A DNA stretch of 64,000 nt from Vreelandella subglaciescola (GCF_900142895.1 NZ_LT670847.1:2728001-2792000), one strand, 5' to 3'; shown: positions 51,290-60,605, counted from the stretch's first letter. Notes: generated from the sequence alone by a model not told the origin. Numbers and translations: made by a program.

Positions 51290-52585
51290 ATGAAAACGAT
51301 GTTAAGTAGAGTCAGCCGATTGGCGCTGGCCATGGGGGTCAGCGTGATGCTGGTAGCCTGTGGTGACGACCAGCCGGCGCAGAGCGAGAAGACCGCCGGT
51401 GAACAGAAAAGCAAGCCTCGCCCCGTTGAGGTCACCACCATTGAGCGCCAAGACATCGCGTTGGATAAATCCTATCCGGCGTTTCTGCGCAGCGACGATG
51501 AAGTGACCCTGGTGGCGCGGGTTACCGGCCTGTTAGAGAAAAGACTGTTTGAGCCGGGTGAAACGGTCGAGAAGGGCGATACGCTTTATAACATCGAGCC
51601 CGATCGCTATCAGACCGCAGTGAATCAACGTAAGGCAGACCTGCAAAGCGCGCAAGCCCAACTGTCGCGTGCCCAGCGCGATTCCCAGCGCTTTGAGCGT
51701 TTGCTGAGCCAGAACTCGGTAAGCCGTCAGCAGTATGATCAGGCATTGGCCGACCGGCGCGTGGCCCAGGCAAGCGTTGCCCAGGCATCAGCCGCGCTTG
51801 AAAGTGCCAACATTGATCTGAACTACGCCGAGGTAACGGCGCCGGTGTCGGGCATGATCAGCCTGAGCATGGTCAACGTGGGTAATCTGGTGAATTCGGG
51901 CACCGAACTGGCCACTATCACGCCGATCGACCCGCTGGAAGTACGCTTTCAGTTGCCCCAGCGCGATGCCTTTGAGCTGCGCCGCCAGCTAAGCGACGGC
52001 ACCAAGATTGAGAGTATTCGTACCTCGCTTGAACTGCCCGACGGCGCTGCTGATCTGACGGGCCATCTGGACTTTCTCGGCGCCAGAGTAGACGAGACCA
52101 CCAGCACCGTGCAGGCCAACGCCAGCTTTAAAAATCCCGATGGCAGCGTGCTGCCCGGCCAGTACGTGCGCGTGCACATTGAAGGGCTGAAGCGCTATGA
52201 CGTGCTTGCCGTGCCGGAGATTGCCCTGACCCAAGGGCTGATGGGGCCGCAGGTATTCGTGCTTGACGACGATAACGCCGCCCGGGCGCGCACTGTGGAG
52301 CTGGGCGAGCTGGCCGGCCCCTGGCAGGTGCTGCGCGACGGCATACAGGACGGTGATCGGGTGGTGGTAGGTGACCCTTCTGACCTCAAACCGGGTACGT
52401 CGGTCAAGCCGCAGCCGTTTGACGGCGATGCCGAAGCCTTGATGCAAGAGAAGCAAGAAGAACAGCAAGAGACAAAGAAAGAAGCACAGGAAGAGCAGCA
52501 ACAGGCGCAGGGCGAAGGAGCCAATAAGGCATCCGGCACTGATGATGAGCCCTCAGCCGCGTCGGATGAAGAGGACGCGTCGTAA
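51290..52585 (+). CDS. RND efflux periplasmic adaptor (AcrA/MexA-like lipoprotein)
   Basis: 431 residues. A lipoprotein signal with lipobox L-V-A-C (Cys24) anchors it to the inner membrane. The membrane-fusion regions follow in order: lipoyl half ('VTLVARVTGLLEKRLFEPGETVEKGDTLYNIEPD'), alpha-hairpin (about 105-165, with the TolC-contacting 'LSRAQRDSQRFERLLSQNSVSRQQYDQALADRRVAQASVAQASAALESANIDL'), second lipoyl half, beta-barrel and membrane-proximal domain. The last 55 residues are an unusual Gln/Glu/Lys-rich tail, probably disordered. It bridges the RND pump and TolC. It shares one base with the next gene. Confidence 0.94.
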   Translation: MKTMLSRVSRLALAMGVSVMLVACGDDQPAQSEKTAGEQKSKPRPVEVTTIERQDIALDKSYPAFLRSDDEVTLVARVTGLLEKRLFEPGETVEKGDTLYNIEPDRYQTAVNQRKADLQSAQAQLSRAQRDSQRFERLLSQNSVSRQQYDQALADRRVAQASVAQASAALESANIDLNYAEVTAPVSGMISLSMVNVGNLVNSGTELATITPIDPLEVRFQLPQRDAFELRRQLSDGTKIESIRTSLELPDGAADLTGHLDFLGARVDETTSTVQANASFKNPDGSVLPGQYVRVHIEGLKRYDVLAVPEIALTQGLMGPQVFVLDDDNAARARTVELGELAGPWQVLRDGIQDGDRVVVGDPSDLKPGTSVKPQPFDGDAEALMQEKQEEQQETKKEAQEEQQQAQGEGANKASGTDDEPSAASDEEDAS

Positions 52586-55500
52586 TGAATTTTTCTAACT
52601 TCTTTATCAAAAGGCCGATTTTTGCCACGGTTATCGCGATTATTTTAACGATAATCGGGGTCATGAGCATGCGCGTGCTGCCGATCGAGCAGTACCCAAG
52701 CATTGTGCCGCCGACCGTCTCGGTTAGCGCGCAGTTCCCCGGTGCCGACGCTGAAACGGTAGCGCAAACGGTGGCCGCACCGCTTGCCGAGTCGATCAAC
52801 GGCGTCGAGAACATGCTCTATATGACCTCGACCAGTGCCGATAACGGCTCAATGAGCTTAAGCATTGCGTTTGATATCGGTAGCGATGGTGATATCAATA
52901 CCATCAACGTCAATAACCGGGTGCAAGGCGCGTTGTCGAGCCTGCCTGAGGCGGTGCAGTCTCAAGGTGTCAAGGTCGAGCTTAAGTCCAGCTCGATTCT
53001 GCTGCTGGTCTCGCTGATTTCGCCCGAAGACGACTACGATCGCGTCTACCTACAGAACTACGCCACGCTCAACATTCTTGGTGAGCTGCGCCAGGTGACG
53101 GGTGTGGGCGATGCCGAAGTGCTTGGCGGCGGCGAGTTTGCCATGCGCATCTGGATGGACCCGAACAAACTGTCGCAGTACGACCTGACGCCGGCCGAAG
53201 TGGCGTCGGCTATTCGCGCCCAGAATACCGAGGTGCCGGCGGGTAGTCTGGCGGCGACCCCGCAGAGCGAGCCGCGGGCGTTTACCTATACCATTACCGC
53301 GGGCGGTCGCCTCAACAACGTTGACGATTTCCGCGATATTGCCTTGCGCACCAACCCCGACGGCTCGTCGCTGAACCTGGATGATGTGGCGCGTATCGAG
53401 CTGGGTGCCTCGTTCTATGGCGTTGAGGCGCGGCTGAATGGCGGCACGATGGCGCCGATCATCATCAACCAGCAGCCGGGGGCCAATGCCCTTGAAACCG
53501 CAGCGGCGGTCAAGGAGACGATGAAGGAGTTGGAAGGCCGTTTTCCTGAAGGGATGGACTACGTGGTGCCCTACGACACCACGCTGTTTATCGATGCCTC
53601 GGTAGAAACGGTGCTGCACACTTTCATCGAAGCGTTTCTGATCGTCGGCGTGATTCTGTTTATCTTCCTGCAGAATTGGCGCTTTACGGTCATTGCCATG
53701 TCGGTGGTGCCGGTGTCGGTACTCGCGACCTTTGCCGGTTTTTACCTGTTCGGCTTTTCGATCAACCTGTTAACGCTGTTTGCGCTGGTGCTCTCCATAG
53801 GCATCGTGGTGGATGATGCCATTCTGGTGGTGGAAAACGTCGAACGGGTGTTAAGCGAAGAAGATCTCAGCGTCACGCAGGCGACCATTCGCGCTATGCA
53901 GGAAGTCGGCGGGCCGATTATGGCCACCTCGCTGATTATGGCGGCTATTTTTATCCCCGTGGCCTTTTTGGGTGGTTTTACCGGCCAGATTTATCAGCAG
54001 TTCGCCTTGACGGTAGCCCTTTCGGTGGGCTTCTCGGCGCTGATGGCGCTGACTTTTACCCCGGCGATGTCGGCGATTTTCATCAAGAACCAAAAAGACA
54101 CCGAAGAAACCAAGCTGATGCGCGCGCTGCATACGCCATTTCGCCTGTTTGACCGCCTGTTTGCGGGCATTACCGCGGCGTATATGGCCGCCGTTAAAGT
54201 GTTGGTGCGCTTTTGGGGGCTTGCGCTGCTGCTTACGGTACTGGTTTGCGGGGCGACCTGGTGGCTGTATGAAACGACGCCGACCACGCTGGTGCCGGAA
54301 ACCGACCAGGGCCTCGTGCTGGCCAGCATCTCGCTGCCCGATTCCGCGTCGCTGGCCCGTACACGGGACTATATGTCGCGACTTTCCGAGCGCATCGAGA
54401 ATATTCCCGGCGTGTCGTACTCCTCAGCGATCGCCGGCTACGATATTCTGTCAGGCGCGGTTAATACCGCTCGCGGCATCATGTTTATCAGCATGGAGCT
54501 CTGGGCCGATCGCGACCTGACCGCCAGTGAGTTGGTCGGGCGTATTATGCAAATAGGCGGTGAGGTAGATGGTGGCTCGGCGATGGCGTTTAACGTCCCG
54601 CCGATTATCGGACTTTCCACCACCGGCGGCTTTACGGGCTATCTGCAGTCCTTTGACGGGGCGTCTTCCCAGGAGCTTTATCAGGCCTCGTTGAAGGTCA
54701 TGCAGGCCGCTAATGAGGACCCCGGGTTAAATCAGGTCTTTACCACCTTTAACGTCAACGTGCCGGGGTATCGCGCGGAGATCGACAAGCAAAAGGCGCT
54801 TAGCTACGGCGTTTCGCTCCAATCGCTGTACTCGACGCTTTCCAACACCTTTGGTAACGGCTTTGTTAACTACTTCAGCTATCAAAACCGTAACTTCCAG
54901 GTGTATCTGCAAAACGAGGATGAATTCCGCAAAACGCCTGACGACGTCAGCAACGTTTACGTGCGCGGCGGCGACGGCAAGCGGATTCCGCTGTCGGAGT
55001 TCGTGACGCTTGAGCGCCAGACCAAACCCTCGGTCGTGTCGCGTTTCGGTGTTTATCTGGGTGCACAGTTCCAAGGCGGGCCGGCTGAAGGCTACAGTTC
55101 GACCCAGGCTATCGAAACCATGGAACAGATCGTTCAGGAAACGCTGGGCGATGAGTGGGGCATGGGCTGGACCGGCACGGCGTATCAGGAGTCCACCCAG
55201 GGCAGCGCGGCGACGCTTGCGATCGTCTTCGGCATGCTGATGGTGTTTTTGATTCTGGCGGCACAGTACGAAAGTTGGTCGCTGCCACTGGCCGTGTTAA
55301 CAGCGACACCCTTTGCGCTGTTCGGCGGTATTGGCGGCGTGGCGCTACGTGGGCTGGAGATGAGTGCTTACGTAGAGATCGGCATGCTGGTGGTCGTGGG
55401 GCTAGCGGCGAAGAACGCGATTTTGATTGTCGAGTTCGCCGAGCTGCAGCGCAAGGAGTATGGCAAGAGTATTCACGAGGCGGCGATTATCGCCGCAGAG

Positions 55501-55761
55501 CTGCGGTTCCGGCCTATCGTGATGACGTCTCTCGCCTTTATCCTGGGTACGCTGCCGTTGGCGCTGGCTACCGGGGCGAGTGATACCAGTAGCCACCACA
55601 TTGGCACCACCGTCTCGGTGGGCATGGCAACGGTGGCTCTGGTGTCCAGCTGCTTTGTGCCGAGCTTCTACTCCATGATTGCACGGTCGGCCGACTGGCT
55701 TAATCATAAGCGCGGCGCTAAGCAAAGCGAGCAGCCGGCTATTGATAACGATTCAGCATAA
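52585..55761 (+). CDS. RND multidrug efflux pump (AcrB/MexB, HAE1 family)
   Basis: 1058 residues, standard HAE1 length. Twelve membrane helices and two large periplasmic loops. The proton-relay residues are present: the Asp pair in 'GIVVDDAILVVENVERVL' (helix 4) and the Lys in 'GLAAKNAILIVEFAEL' (helix 10). The N-terminal 'FFIKRPIFATVIAIILTIIG' and 'QYPSIVPPTVSVSAQFPGADAETV' are typical. It expels hydrophobic drugs, solvents or bile-like compounds using the proton gradient. The start ATG overlaps the adaptor stop (TAATG). A strong terminator follows. Confidence 0.97.
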   Translation: MNFSNFFIKRPIFATVIAIILTIIGVMSMRVLPIEQYPSIVPPTVSVSAQFPGADAETVAQTVAAPLAESINGVENMLYMTSTSADNGSMSLSIAFDIGSDGDINTINVNNRVQGALSSLPEAVQSQGVKVELKSSSILLLVSLISPEDDYDRVYLQNYATLNILGELRQVTGVGDAEVLGGGEFAMRIWMDPNKLSQYDLTPAEVASAIRAQNTEVPAGSLAATPQSEPRAFTYTITAGGRLNNVDDFRDIALRTNPDGSSLNLDDVARIELGASFYGVEARLNGGTMAPIIINQQPGANALETAAAVKETMKELEGRFPEGMDYVVPYDTTLFIDASVETVLHTFIEAFLIVGVILFIFLQNWRFTVIAMSVVPVSVLATFAGFYLFGFSINLLTLFALVLSIGIVVDDAILVVENVERVLSEEDLSVTQATIRAMQEVGGPIMATSLIMAAIFIPVAFLGGFTGQIYQQFALTVALSVGFSALMALTFTPAMSAIFIKNQKDTEETKLMRALHTPFRLFDRLFAGITAAYMAAVKVLVRFWGLALLLTVLVCGATWWLYETTPTTLVPETDQGLVLASISLPDSASLARTRDYMSRLSERIENIPGVSYSSAIAGYDILSGAVNTARGIMFISMELWADRDLTASELVGRIMQIGGEVDGGSAMAFNVPPIIGLSTTGGFTGYLQSFDGASSQELYQASLKVMQAANEDPGLNQVFTTFNVNVPGYRAEIDKQKALSYGVSLQSLYSTLSNTFGNGFVNYFSYQNRNFQVYLQNEDEFRKTPDDVSNVYVRGGDGKRIPLSEFVTLERQTKPSVVSRFGVYLGAQFQGGPAEGYSSTQAIETMEQIVQETLGDEWGMGWTGTAYQESTQGSAATLAIVFGMLMVFLILAAQYESWSLPLAVLTATPFALFGGIGGVALRGLEMSAYVEIGMLVVVGLAAKNAILIVEFAELQRKEYGKSIHEAAIIAAELRFRPIVMTSLAFILGTLPLALATGASDTSSHHIGTTVSVGMATVALVSSCFVPSFYSMIARSADWLNHKRGAKQSEQPAIDNDSA

Positions 55762-55797
55762 CCTGCGCTTTTAGTCTGAGCTATGTCAGACACCTTC

Positions 55798-55828
55798 AAG
55801 CACCGGCCCTTTGGGTCGGTGCTTTTTT
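55798..55828 (+). terminator. Rho-independent terminator of the efflux operon
   Basis: AAGCACCGGCCC-TTT-GGGTCGGTGCTT (one mismatch) with a following T-run. Confidence 0.92.
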
Positions 55829-55934
55829 GTGCGCGCGTGCTCGATGCTAAAGCATTAGTGGCAGTATGACGTTGCCTTCTGGTCTACACTAAGAGGTGCC
55901 AAGTTGATTTGGCGAATGACGGAGAGGGGGCAAT

Positions 55935-56600
55935 ATGGAGCGCGTTTATACGCTGTTAATCAGCTTTCCTTTAGTGGTATTTAGCCTGTTGGTGCCGCTG
56001 GTGGTGCTTTATTGGTTACTGGTGACGCTACGTCTGGTGCCGCTAGAGCTTTTCGAGCGCGATAGTCTCAAGCACGACCATACGGCGAGCACGCTGGTGT
56101 CGCTGGGCTTTGTCGGCGTACCGGCGTCATTTGCGTTGAGCGTGCTGATTGTTTTCGCCGGCGTCATCACGCTTGCCGTCGAGCTTCTGGTGCTGCGTTG
56201 GCTGCCGCTGGGGCTTTTCCGCGTGCCGCTGGGCGTGGCCGTGCTGTGGGGAGCCTTTGCGCTGGCCTCGCCGGTAGCAAGCGGCGTGTGCCATGCAACC
56301 CACCGCTGGTTTTACGGCCAGCGCCGTACGCTGCTGGGGGAGGCCGTTGAGGTGATCGGCACGCCGGATGCCGACGGCTGGGCTGATGCCGTGCTGTTAA
56401 ATGACCGTAACTGCCGCGTGCGCCTGCACGGCAAGCCGCAAAGCGGCAGCATGCCGAACGTGGGCGAACATCGCGTATTGGTCAAATTTATTGCCCGGGA
56501 AAACGCTTATCGCAGCGTGGAAAAAAATGCCTACTGCGATGCGCGGGCACACGCCAAGCGCTTAACACTCCAGCGCGGTGCATCATCCCATCGGGTGTAA
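55935..56600 (+). CDS. Inner-membrane protein with C-terminal OB-like domain (YqiJ/NfeD-like, tentative)
   Basis: 221 residues. Three membrane segments (about 8-32, 58-83, 88-115), then a soluble C-terminal domain with short beta strands ('GEAVEVIGTPDADGWADAVLLNDRNCRVRLHGKPQSGSMPNVGEHRVLVKFIARENAYRSVE') that looks like the OB fold of NfeD/YqiJ proteins. YqiJ partners a flotillin-like protein, but no flotillin gene is next to this one, so the assignment is by fold only. GAGAGGGGG precedes the ATG. It sits between the efflux operon and its likely regulator. Confidence 0.7.
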   Translation: MERVYTLLISFPLVVFSLLVPLVVLYWLLVTLRLVPLELFERDSLKHDHTASTLVSLGFVGVPASFALSVLIVFAGVITLAVELLVLRWLPLGLFRVPLGVAVLWGAFALASPVASGVCHATHRWFYGQRRTLLGEAVEVIGTPDADGWADAVLLNDRNCRVRLHGKPQSGSMPNVGEHRVLVKFIARENAYRSVEKNAYCDARAHAKRLTLQRGASSHRV

Positions 56601-56653
56601 AAGCATTGCTCTAGAGAGGAAAAGAAAGGCGTTGGGTTCTTTTCAAGTGATCG

Positions 56654-57274
56654 TTAAGGGGCATGCTGCATGAGGGCGAGCTGAGTCTCGACCAGGCGTG
56701 CTCCTTCACGGTAGATGGAATAATGCTCGTGATTGCGTAGCCAATCGTGGAACAGCCCGCCGAGCATGGCCTGCATGATTTGTGCGGCAATGTCCGGTGC
56801 CAGGCAAGGACGCAGCTGGTCGAGTTTGGCAGCCATGTTGAAATACTTCAGCAGTGCGCTGCAGGTATCTTCTGCCATCTCATTTTGCATACTGAGCGGA
56901 TCAATATCGCCAAAGGTTTCGCAGTGGTGGAGGAGTATTGAGTGAACCCGGCGATAGCGCGGCTGCTCCAGGCGCAAAAATCCGCTCATGCAAGCCAGCC
57001 GTATCGCCTCAAGCGGCTTTTGGTCAAGCGTCGGGTCGTCGAGCTCTTCCACCAGATCTTCGAACGGCAGGCGTACGCGCTGCAGCATGGCATGGAACAG
57101 ATCTGCCTTGTTTTTGAAGTGCCAGTAAACGGCGCCGCGCGTCATCCCGGCGTGGCGAGCAATTTGGTCAAGTGAGGTACGGGCGACACCGTGTTCGATG
57201 AACATGTTTTCTGCCGCGTCCAGCAGCGCTTCTCGCGTGGCGGCAGCTTCGGCTTTCGTTTTTCTGGCCATCAT
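56654..57274 (-). CDS. TetR/AcrR-family transcriptional regulator
   Basis: 206 residues from ATG 57274 (AGGT six bases upstream; a second ATG follows at 57271). The N-terminal helix-turn-helix 'ALLDAAENMFIEHGVARTSLDQIARHAGMTRGAVYWHFKNKADLFHAML' and the C-terminal ligand domain 'LACMSGFLRLEQPRYRRVHSILLHHCETFG' resemble AcrR/TtgR/MexZ-type efflux repressors. A near-identical 21-bp motif is found before this gene and before the efflux adaptor, so it very probably represses both itself and the pump until a drug ligand binds. Confidence 0.92.
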   Translation of the reverse strand: MMARKTKAEAAATREALLDAAENMFIEHGVARTSLDQIARHAGMTRGAVYWHFKNKADLFHAMLQRVRLPFEDLVEELDDPTLDQKPLEAIRLACMSGFLRLEQPRYRRVHSILLHHCETFGDIDPLSMQNEMAEDTCSALLKYFNMAAKLDQLRPCLAPDIAAQIMQAMLGGLFHDWLRNHEHYSIYREGARLVETQLALMQHAP

Positions 57275-57327
57275 CAAGCAACCTAAGCAATAAAACAGCT
57301 TGGGTATTTTACCTCACCGCGGTTTTT

Positions 57328-57350
57328 TTTACATTCAAAAGTGTATGGAT
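57328..57350. promoter_or_regulatory. Probable TetR autoregulatory operator
   Basis: TTTACATTCA-AAA-GTGTATGG, 18 of 21 bases identical to the site at 51221. It is 54 bp upstream of the regulator and only 12 bp before the ATG of the divergent AstE-like gene, so binding would also block that gene. Confidence 0.7.
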
Positions 57351-57361
57351 AACGTCAGGCG

Positions 57362-58405
57362 ATGACAAAAAAAGTTTCCGCGGCGCGCGCGCCGTTCGTG
57401 TTGGCACAGGAAAGCGTGGCGCCCGGCTCGCGCCTGCAGATCGATGTACCGGTCGCGCGGCTCTATACTCACACGCCGCTGCATATTCCGGTGGAGGTCG
57501 TTCATGGGCGCAAGGAGGGCCCGGTGCTGCTGGTATGCGGTGGCATTCACGGGGATGAAATCAACGGCGTGGATATTGTGCGCCGGCTGCTACGTGCCAA
57601 GTCGATTGTGGGTCTGCGCGGTACGCTGATTGCGGTGCCGGTGGTCAACGTGTTCGGTTTTTTGCAGCAAACACGTTACTTACCTGACCGGCGTGATCTT
57701 AATCGCTGCTTTCCCGGTAGCGAGGTAGGGTCGCTTGGCGGTCGTATCGCCGCGCTATTCCGCGAGCAGATTGTGGATCACGCCACGCATATTATTGACC
57801 TGCACACCGGCGCCCTTCATCGCACCAATTTGCCGCAAATTCGTGCTCAGCTAACACCGGGCAGTGAAACCGAGCGCATGGCTGATGCCTTTGGCGCGCC
57901 GGTGGTGCTTAACGCCGAGCTGCGTGAAGGCAGCCTGCGCCACTATGCCCAAAATCGCGGTATTCCGGTGCTGACCTACGAAGCGGGAGAAGCGTTGCGC
58001 TTTGATGAATGGGCCATTGCGCCGGGCGTTAGCGGCGTTTTGCGGGTGATGCGCCGGCTGGGCATGCTCACCGGCGAGCACCGCCGCCGCCGCCCTGCGC
58101 CGGCGGAGCTTGCCAACGGCTCAGGCTGGGCCCGTGCGCCGATTGACGGCATTCTGCGTCCGCTGGTTAGCCTTGGGGCGCGGGTAGCCAAAGGCGAGCT
58201 GCTGGGCAAAGTGGCCGACCCGTTCGGCAATAATGAAGGCGAAGTGCGCGCGGTGGCGGACGGCATCGTGATTGGCATGAGCCGCCTGCCCCTGGCCAAT
58301 GAAGGCGAGGCGCTGTTTCACATTGCCCGCTTTGACGCGATTGAAGAGGCCGAAACGGCGGTGGAGTCGTTTCAGTCGATGCTTACGCCGCCGTCGGTGT
58401 TTTAA
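57362..58405 (+). CDS. Succinylglutamate desuccinylase/aspartoacylase-family protein
   Basis: 347 residues of the AstE/ASPA-type M14 zinc hydrolase fold. Zinc ligands in 'CGGIHGDEINGVDIVRRLL' (His, Glu) and the later 'THIIDLHTGALHRTNLPQIR' (His); 'RDLNRCFPG' supplies the substrate carboxylate site and 'VLTYEAGEALRF' the general-base Glu. The C-terminal 90 residues look like a lipoyl-like beta domain ('DGILRPLVSLGARVAKGELLGKVADPFGNNEGEVRAVADGIVIG'). Likely deacylates an N-acyl amino acid or peptide; no ast or rimK gene is nearby. The gene end overlaps dusA by 23 bp, convergently. Confidence 0.88.
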   Translation: MTKKVSAARAPFVLAQESVAPGSRLQIDVPVARLYTHTPLHIPVEVVHGRKEGPVLLVCGGIHGDEINGVDIVRRLLRAKSIVGLRGTLIAVPVVNVFGFLQQTRYLPDRRDLNRCFPGSEVGSLGGRIAALFREQIVDHATHIIDLHTGALHRTNLPQIRAQLTPGSETERMADAFGAPVVLNAELREGSLRHYAQNRGIPVLTYEAGEALRFDEWAIAPGVSGVLRVMRRLGMLTGEHRRRRPAPAELANGSGWARAPIDGILRPLVSLGARVAKGELLGKVADPFGNNEGEVRAVADGIVIGMSRLPLANEGEALFHIARFDAIEEAETAVESFQSMLTPPSVF

Positions 58406-59417
58406 CGCGCCCCAGGGCGTCGTCGAATATGCTCAGCCCGGCGCCTTCTCGGTGGCTGTTTTCAGACAGGTGGCGGCGGAACTGACGCCCGCCCGGGCAG
58501 CCCTGAAAAAGCCCCAGGGTGTGCCGCGTAACGTGGTTAAGCCTGGCGCCCTCGGCTAGGCGCTGCTCAATATACGGGCGCAATGCCAGCGCCGCCTGCA
58601 TGCGCTCGGCTACCGGATTGGCCACGCCGTAAAGCCGGCGGTCCACGTCGGCCAGTAGCCAGGGGTTCTGGTAGGCTTCGCGCCCGACCATCACGCTGTC
58701 GACCCGTTCAAGCTCGGCGGCGCAGTCGTCGAGGGTTTTCAGCCCGCCGTTGATGCCGATATGCAGCGCCGGATGGCGCGCTTTTAGCCGCTGCACCCGG
58801 GCGTAGTTGAGCGGCGGCACGTCACGGTTCTGTTTTGGCGAAAGCCCGGCCAGCCAGGCTTTGCGCGCGTGTACCGTGAATATCTCGCAGCCGGCGTCGG
58901 CCACGGTGGTAATAAAACGCTCTAGATCGGCGTCTTCGTCCTGATCGTCAATGCCGATACGACACTTCACCGTGACGGGGATCGACACCGCCGCCTGCAT
59001 TGCTTTTACCGCCTCGGCCACCTTCTGCGGGTAGGCCATCAGGCAGGCGCCAATCAGGTTGTTCTGCACCCGGTCGCTGGGGCAGCCCACGTTCAGGTTG
59101 ACCTCGTCATAGCCCCACGCCTCGGCAATCGCCGCGCACTCGGCCAGCTCACCGGCGTCGCTCCCCCCCAGCTGTAGCGCCAGCGGATGCTCCACCGCGT
59201 CGTAGCCCAGAAAACGCTCCCGGGGCGAGCCGTACAAAATCGCTCCCGTAGTCACCATCTCGGTATATAACAGCGCCCGTTTGGTTAGCGTCCGTGCGAA
59301 CGCGCGGTAATCGCGTGTCGTCCAATCCATCATCGGCGCGACGGAGAAGGTTCTGTCCAACACCGGGCGTGCGGGGCTAGATGTCATGCGGATTGGCTGA
59401 GTTGCGTTATCATTCAT
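58383..59417 (-). CDS. dusA: tRNA-dihydrouridine synthase A
   Basis: 344 residues. FMN TIM-barrel with 'FSVAPMMDWTTRDYRAFARTL' at the start, the catalytic Cys in 'NLNVGCPSDRVQNNLIGACLM', 'VTVKCRIGIDDQDEDADLERFI', 'HARKAWLAGLSPKQNRDVPPLNY' (DusA subclass) and 'INGGLKTLDD'. Reduces U20/U20a in the tRNA D-loop with NADPH. The 5' side of dusA is a known integration site for phages and islands, and here it faces the decayed accessory patch. A second Met at residue 11 is possible as start. Confidence 0.96.
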   Translation of the reverse strand: MNDNATQPIRMTSSPARPVLDRTFSVAPMMDWTTRDYRAFARTLTKRALLYTEMVTTGAILYGSPRERFLGYDAVEHPLALQLGGSDAGELAECAAIAEAWGYDEVNLNVGCPSDRVQNNLIGACLMAYPQKVAEAVKAMQAAVSIPVTVKCRIGIDDQDEDADLERFITTVADAGCEIFTVHARKAWLAGLSPKQNRDVPPLNYARVQRLKARHPALHIGINGGLKTLDDCAAELERVDSVMVGREAYQNPWLLADVDRRLYGVANPVAERMQAALALRPYIEQRLAEGARLNHVTRHTLGLFQGCPGGRQFRRHLSENSHREGAGLSIFDDALGRVKTPTAA

Positions 59418-59717
59418 GGCTGTTCGTATTTACAGTGGTTGAGCGGCGTTTTACATGAGTCGTTGGTACCTATGGGGTACGTGAGCCGCTCTTGATGGGG
59501 TGCATCTGAGGGGCAATGCTGGCAACGATTCGCAGGCGCCGAAAAGGGCGGTAGTTTCTCATATCTGGGGAAAATCCGCATCGCCCAGGCCTTGGGTAGG
59601 CCTGAATAGTTGGCCAGCGACGTAAGGGCGGCGGCTTTATGGCAAATATGCCGTGCCGGGTGTAGCAGCCAAAAACACTTGACCCCGCGCGGTAAGCGCT
59701 ACGGCCCGAGAATGGTG
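59418..59717. other. 300-bp non-coding or decayed stretch upstream of dusA
   Basis: A frame on the minus strand (59841-59470) stays open across it, but the translated sequence is not protein-like and it collides with the end of the DUF4760-like gene. The sequence near 59465 (TTGGTACC...GGGTACG) and 59600 (CAGGCCTTGGGTAGGCCTG) contains small inverted repeats. Promoter of dusA expected here. Confidence 0.4.
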
Positions 59718-60236
59718 TTAAGGCGTCTTTCTCGCACTCAAGCGTCGCTTGCTCCATCGTTTTGCCAGCCATTCGAACTCCTGGAAGGCGGTGGGGCTGT
59801 TCGTCTTCTCCCTGACGCCCTCCATGAATGGCTTTGCCCACTCATAAGTTCTTGTGATAATTGTAAATTGTGACTTTTTTAGCATGCCTTCGTGGTATAT
59901 GCCCGCCTGAAGCCCCACGCTGAGCCTTTCGTAATGGTTCAGGATGTACCGAATATTCTGTATTTGTGCTTCCTGATTGTGGATTTTGCAATCATGCTCG
60001 GGATCCGCCCATAGACGGATGTTGTTATCCGAGTGATGGAGCTCCTTCAGTGCCCTTGACGCTTCGATGAGGCGGTCGTCGGATCGGACAGCAAACAACA
60101 GATCGGCTGTTTGTTTCTTTTTAGCGGTGTTTCTCGCGCTAACCACGGAAACCACGGCAACAAGAACAGCTAGGGCCATCACCGCGGTGCGAACGAGTTC
60201 TGGCATTGTCCAAACCACCTGCGCAGGCTCTGTCAT
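59718..60236 (-). CDS. DUF4760-like membrane-anchored protein
   Basis: 172 residues. One N-terminal membrane helix ('LVRTAVMALAVLVAVVSVVSA'), then a soluble helical domain ('KQTADLLFAVRSDDRLIEASRALKELHHS', 'IRYILNHYERLSVGLQAGIYHEGMLKKSQFTIITRTYEWAKPFMEGVREKTNSPTAFQEFEWLAKRW'). This helix-plus-domain layout and the 'Y-I-L-N-x-Y-E-x-L-S-x-G-x-x-x-G-I-Y' block match DUF4760 proteins, which are of unknown function and frequent in variable regions. Base composition is visibly less GC-rich than its neighbours, pointing to horizontal origin. It appears intact. Confidence 0.75.
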   Translation of the reverse strand: MTEPAQVVWTMPELVRTAVMALAVLVAVVSVVSARNTAKKKQTADLLFAVRSDDRLIEASRALKELHHSDNNIRLWADPEHDCKIHNQEAQIQNIRYILNHYERLSVGLQAGIYHEGMLKKSQFTIITRTYEWAKPFMEGVREKTNSPTAFQEFEWLAKRWSKRRLSARKTP

Positions 60237-60260
60237 TGGCGTGAACCTTTTGTCTGAATG

Positions 60261-60289
60261 CAGAAAAGGCGCCGGAAGCGCCTTTTCTG
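60261..60289. terminator. Strong hairpin upstream of the DUF4760-like gene
   Basis: CAGAAAAGGCGC-CGGAA-GCGCCTTTTCTG, a perfect 12-bp stem with A/T-rich ends as in bidirectional terminators. It would stop leftward transcription coming from the decayed patch before the DUF4760-like gene. Confidence 0.7.
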
Positions 60290-60605
60290 TGTTTGAGGGG
60301 GTTGGTCAATCGTGGGCATAATCGTTACCAGTTTTTAGTAACCATCGTTCTCATCCATGACTCGCTTGGTTGCATAATAAGTTATATTTGCAATCATTTT
60401 TTTCCCTCTCTCTGTGGGGCGTGTCGCTGATCGTCGTTGATGAGGCAAAAAATGGCGCCCCATCCGAGCTGACTGCACGTTGTACGGCTAACACTACATC
60501 AAATTGCGCCATATCGCCATATGCAAAAGGGGCTGGCGCCATGCCAAAAGCTTTTTTTGTACTTGCTTAGTCGAGAGCTTCGAAGCAGGTGGAGAGAAGA
60601 AATCC
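60290..60605. other. AT-richer patch without a convincing gene
   Basis: Contains several short open frames on both strands, none persuasive. One minus-strand frame starting near 60410 after GAGAGGG reads 'MIANITYYATKRVMDENDGY' and stops. The sequence is less GC-rich than anything else in the window and is probably mobile-element debris. Confidence 0.45.

Noticed and set aside
59470..59841. 123-codon minus-strand frame near dusA
   Set aside because: It overlaps the end of the DUF4760-like gene in another frame, lacks a ribosome site and reads as low-quality sequence.
60370..60570. 66-codon plus-strand frame in the decayed patch
   Set aside because: No ribosome site, no recognisable fold, and the region shows signs of decay on both strands.
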